Source: Eggerthellaceae bacterium | GTDB taxonomy: Bacteria; Actinomycetota; Coriobacteriia; Coriobacteriales; Eggerthellaceae | Assembly (NCBI GenBank): GCA_003452695.1 | Contig: DMNP01000382.1 | Span: forward strand, 1-5,710 | DNA: 5,710 bases | Reading direction: 5' to 3' | Shown here: positions 4,449 through 5,710 of the stretch, piece by piece | How positions within the stretch are numbered: position 1 is the first letter of the stretch | Layout: each line of letters opens with the position of its first letter | Translations under genes and position numbers: made by a program | Notes under the pieces: model-generated | What the model was told of the DNA's origin: nothing | Database searches by the model: none | What the model saw: the letters and a program-made list of their open reading frames with translations, nothing else

Positions 4449-5480
4449 CTATGCGGAGAACGAACCCGTCTTCTCGTCGTAGGTCAGGGGCTTCTGCAGG
4501 TAGCCCTTGCCTTGCATCCACTCCAGCACCGGGTCGACCATGCTGTTCGTCGGCATCATGCACGAGGGATACTCGCAAATGGGATACGTGCCGGCCACGA
4601 CATCGGAAAGGTTGGCGTGGGAGATGAGCACGCTGCGGTAGCGCTCGGGATTGTCGTTCACCAGCTCGGCCGCCTCGTCCCATACCTTCTTCAGCTTTTC
4701 GACGGCATCGGCGCGGGCCGCATCGCCCAGCGCATCGGCGCGGGCTATCATCACGGACTGCGAAATGTTTTCGTCCTTCGTGTCGTCTGCTATGGTGGTG
4801 CAGCCCGACGCTTCGCCAAGCGCAAGCAGCGAGGCCGGCAGCGCGGCTGCGGCCACTTGCCCCGATTCCATCGCCTGGTACCGCACGGGCAGCTTCTGCA
4901 GCTCTTCGACGACAATCTGGTCGTCCGAAACGCCGGCGCCTTCCATCAGCTTGTCCATAACGTATTCCAGAATGGTGTTTGACCCCACGCCAATGGGGAC
5001 GCCCGCCAAATCGCCGAGTGTCTTCACCGAGCTGCCGGGGCCCACCATGATGCCGAAACGCCCCTGGTCGGGGTTTGTTCCCAGCGTCACCCATTGCATG
5101 CGCACGTCGGTGCCGCCAGCGCATATGCTTGCCGCTACCATGATGTCGGTCATGGCCATGTTCACATCGCCAGACGTGACGCCCGAGATAAGCTCGCTCG
5201 CGGACTGGAAGGTGACGATATCCGCCGCAAGGCCCGCTTTTTCGAACAGCCCCTCTTCCTGGGCCACCCACAGGGGCAGAAGATCCTCGGTGGCCAACGT
5301 GCCCACCGAAAGCGCAGCAGAAGACCCCGAGGTCGACGCCGCAGATGCCGACGACCCGGCCGCACTGGAGCCGGCCGCACTGGAGCCGGATGCGTTGGAC
5401 CCCCCGCAACCTGCCAGCAGCGCAGCGCCGGCAATAGCGGCCATCCCGACGAACGAACGCCTGTTAACCATAGAATTCAT
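4449..5480 (-). CDS. ABC importer substrate-binding lipoprotein, SsuA/TauA (NMT1-like) type
   Basis: A 343-aa extracytoplasmic binding protein that delivers ligand to the permease encoded downstream. The N-terminus has twin arginines (NRRSF, 6-10), a hydrophobic stretch and the lipobox LAGC with C25 as the lipidation site, suggesting a lipoprotein possibly exported by Tat. A Ser/Ala/Gly linker spans about 26-56. The periplasmic-binding fold follows, beginning SVGTLATEDLLPLWVAQEEGLF (58-79), a pattern typical of nitrate/sulfonate/taurine/thiamine-precursor binders; a later TLGDLAGVPIGVG supports it. The ATG at 5480 is chosen over an in-frame ATG 81 nt upstream because AAAGGAGAG lies directly before it and the signal peptide then has normal length. 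It is the first gene of the operon. The ligand (sulfonate, aromatic acid, pyrimidine or other) cannot be assigned. Confidence 0.92.
   Translation of the reverse strand: MNSMVNRRSFVGMAAIAGAALLAGCGGSNASGSSAAGSSAAGSSASAASTSGSSAALSVGTLATEDLLPLWVAQEEGLFEKAGLAADIVTFQSASELISGVTSGDVNMAMTDIMVAASICAGGTDVRMQWVTLGTNPDQGRFGIMVGPGSSVKTLGDLAGVPIGVGSNTILEYVMDKLMEGAGVSDDQIVVEELQKLPVRYQAMESGQVAAAALPASLLALGEASGCTTIADDTKDENISQSVMIARADALGDAARADAVEKLKKVWDEAAELVNDNPERYRSVLISHANLSDVVAGTYPICEYPSCMMPTNSMVDPVLEWMQGKGYLQKPLTYDEKTGSFSA
5356..5385. repeat. Exact 15-bp tandem repeat, two copies, in the lipoprotein linker
   Basis: Two identical 15-bp units (5356-5370 and 5371-5385), followed by a degenerate third, encode GSSAA twice and then GSSAS (residues about 32-46). 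The unit is a multiple of three, so gain or loss changes linker length without a frameshift. Confidence 0.85.
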
Positions 5481-5483
5481 GAG

Positions 5484-5492
5484 CTCTCCTTT
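5484..5492 (-). promoter_or_regulatory. Ribosome binding site that decides the lipoprotein start
   Basis: Minus-strand AAAGGAGAG lies 3 nt before the ATG at 5480 (AGGAG core about 5 nt away), favouring this start over the upstream in-frame ATG at 5561. I see no convincing promoter in the remaining gap 5493-5655. Confidence 0.8.
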
Positions 5493-5655
5493 TGTTGTTC
5501 CGCCCAAGCGAACGGGGCTTTGCCATAATTCGCCCTTGTATCGCCTTCCCAAGAAGCGCATCCGCAGGAATCAGCTGCACCCCTTCCCCACCTGCCCGGA
5601 CTAGGCTTGTCGTACTGCAATCGCACGAGCCCGGATGCATGCAAAGGGCACGTGC

Positions 5656-5710
5656 CTATTTGATGTGCCCCAGGAAGTCCTTCGTGCGCTGGTGCTTCGG
5701 GTTGTCGAAC
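5656..5710 (-). CDS. C-terminal end of a polar amino-acid-type ABC ATPase (partial)
   Basis: Only the last 17 residues are in the window: FDNPKHQRTKDFLGHIK, then TAG. The pattern F-x-N-P-x-H-x-R-T-x-x-F-L is the usual C-terminus of GlnQ/HisP-type ATP-binding proteins of polar amino-acid importers. The gene enters from the right edge, so no catalytic motif can be seen. About 175 nt separate its stop from the lipoprotein start, so it is probably a different transcription unit. The 10-bp palindrome GGCACGTGCC (5647-5656) sits at its stop but has no T-run. Confidence 0.75.
   Translation of the reverse strand, partial: FDNPKHQRTKDFLGHIK

Noticed and set aside
3649..5409. A 586-codon minus-strand frame suggesting a giant fusion protein upstream of the ABC ATPase
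   Set aside because: Its first two thirds are an out-of-frame reading of the binding-protein gene; the real ATPase begins at 4440 or 4428, just after the binding protein's stop.
4651..5604. Plus-strand 317-codon frame antisense to the binding protein
   Set aside because: The Ser/Ala/Pro-rich product without domains is explained by the complementary strand of a clear lipoprotein gene.
5647..5656. GGCACGTGCC palindrome as a terminator of the right-edge ATPase gene
   Set aside because: It has almost no loop and no following T-run, and it overlaps the stop codon. It is noted but not supportable as a terminator.

Overview
The window is GC-rich and densely coded. It suggests an anaerobic, hydrogenase-bearing actinobacterium of the Coriobacteriia/Eggerthellaceae type. 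That placement is inferred from base composition, the presence of HypE, NikR and a clostridial-type 2[4Fe-4S] ferredoxin, and an RR-containing lipoprotein signal; no marker gene proves it.

Layout, left to right. Positions 1-112 hold no gene that I can support, but contain a strong GC-rich hairpin terminator. Next comes a minus-strand block read from right to left: an 84-aa helical protein of unknown function (1887-2141), the nickel regulator NikR (1437-1877), the hydrogenase maturation protein HypE (398-1420), and a small ferredoxin (113-301) that appears to have its own promoter. The first three are separated by only 9 and 16 nt and probably form one operon. A 200-bp intergenic region (2142-2341) holds a good sigma70-type promoter for that operon, a weaker extended -10 facing the other way, and a palindrome resembling a NikR operator. 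A plus-strand gene of unknown function follows (2342-2815).

Convergent to it, on the minus strand, is a complete three-gene ABC importer operon of the nitrate/sulfonate/taurine (SsuABC/TauABC) type. Its order is lipoprotein substrate-binding protein (4449-5480), ATPase (3649-4440) and permease (2891-3652), with an 8-nt gap and then a 4-nt stop/start overlap. At the right edge lies the extreme C-terminus of another ABC ATPase, of the polar amino-acid (GlnQ/HisP) type.

How they fit together. NikR senses Ni(II) and HypE makes the cyanide ligand precursor of [NiFe]-hydrogenase, so the left operon links nickel status to hydrogenase maturation. The ferredoxin could be an electron partner of the same metabolism. 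The unknown plus-strand gene and the 84-aa protein become interesting because they flank the putative NikR site. The ABC importer is a separate transcription unit whose substrate cannot be read from the sequence. Apart from the regulatory region and the two unknown proteins, the window is conventional; I see no CRISPR array, tRNA, rRNA or insertion sequence.
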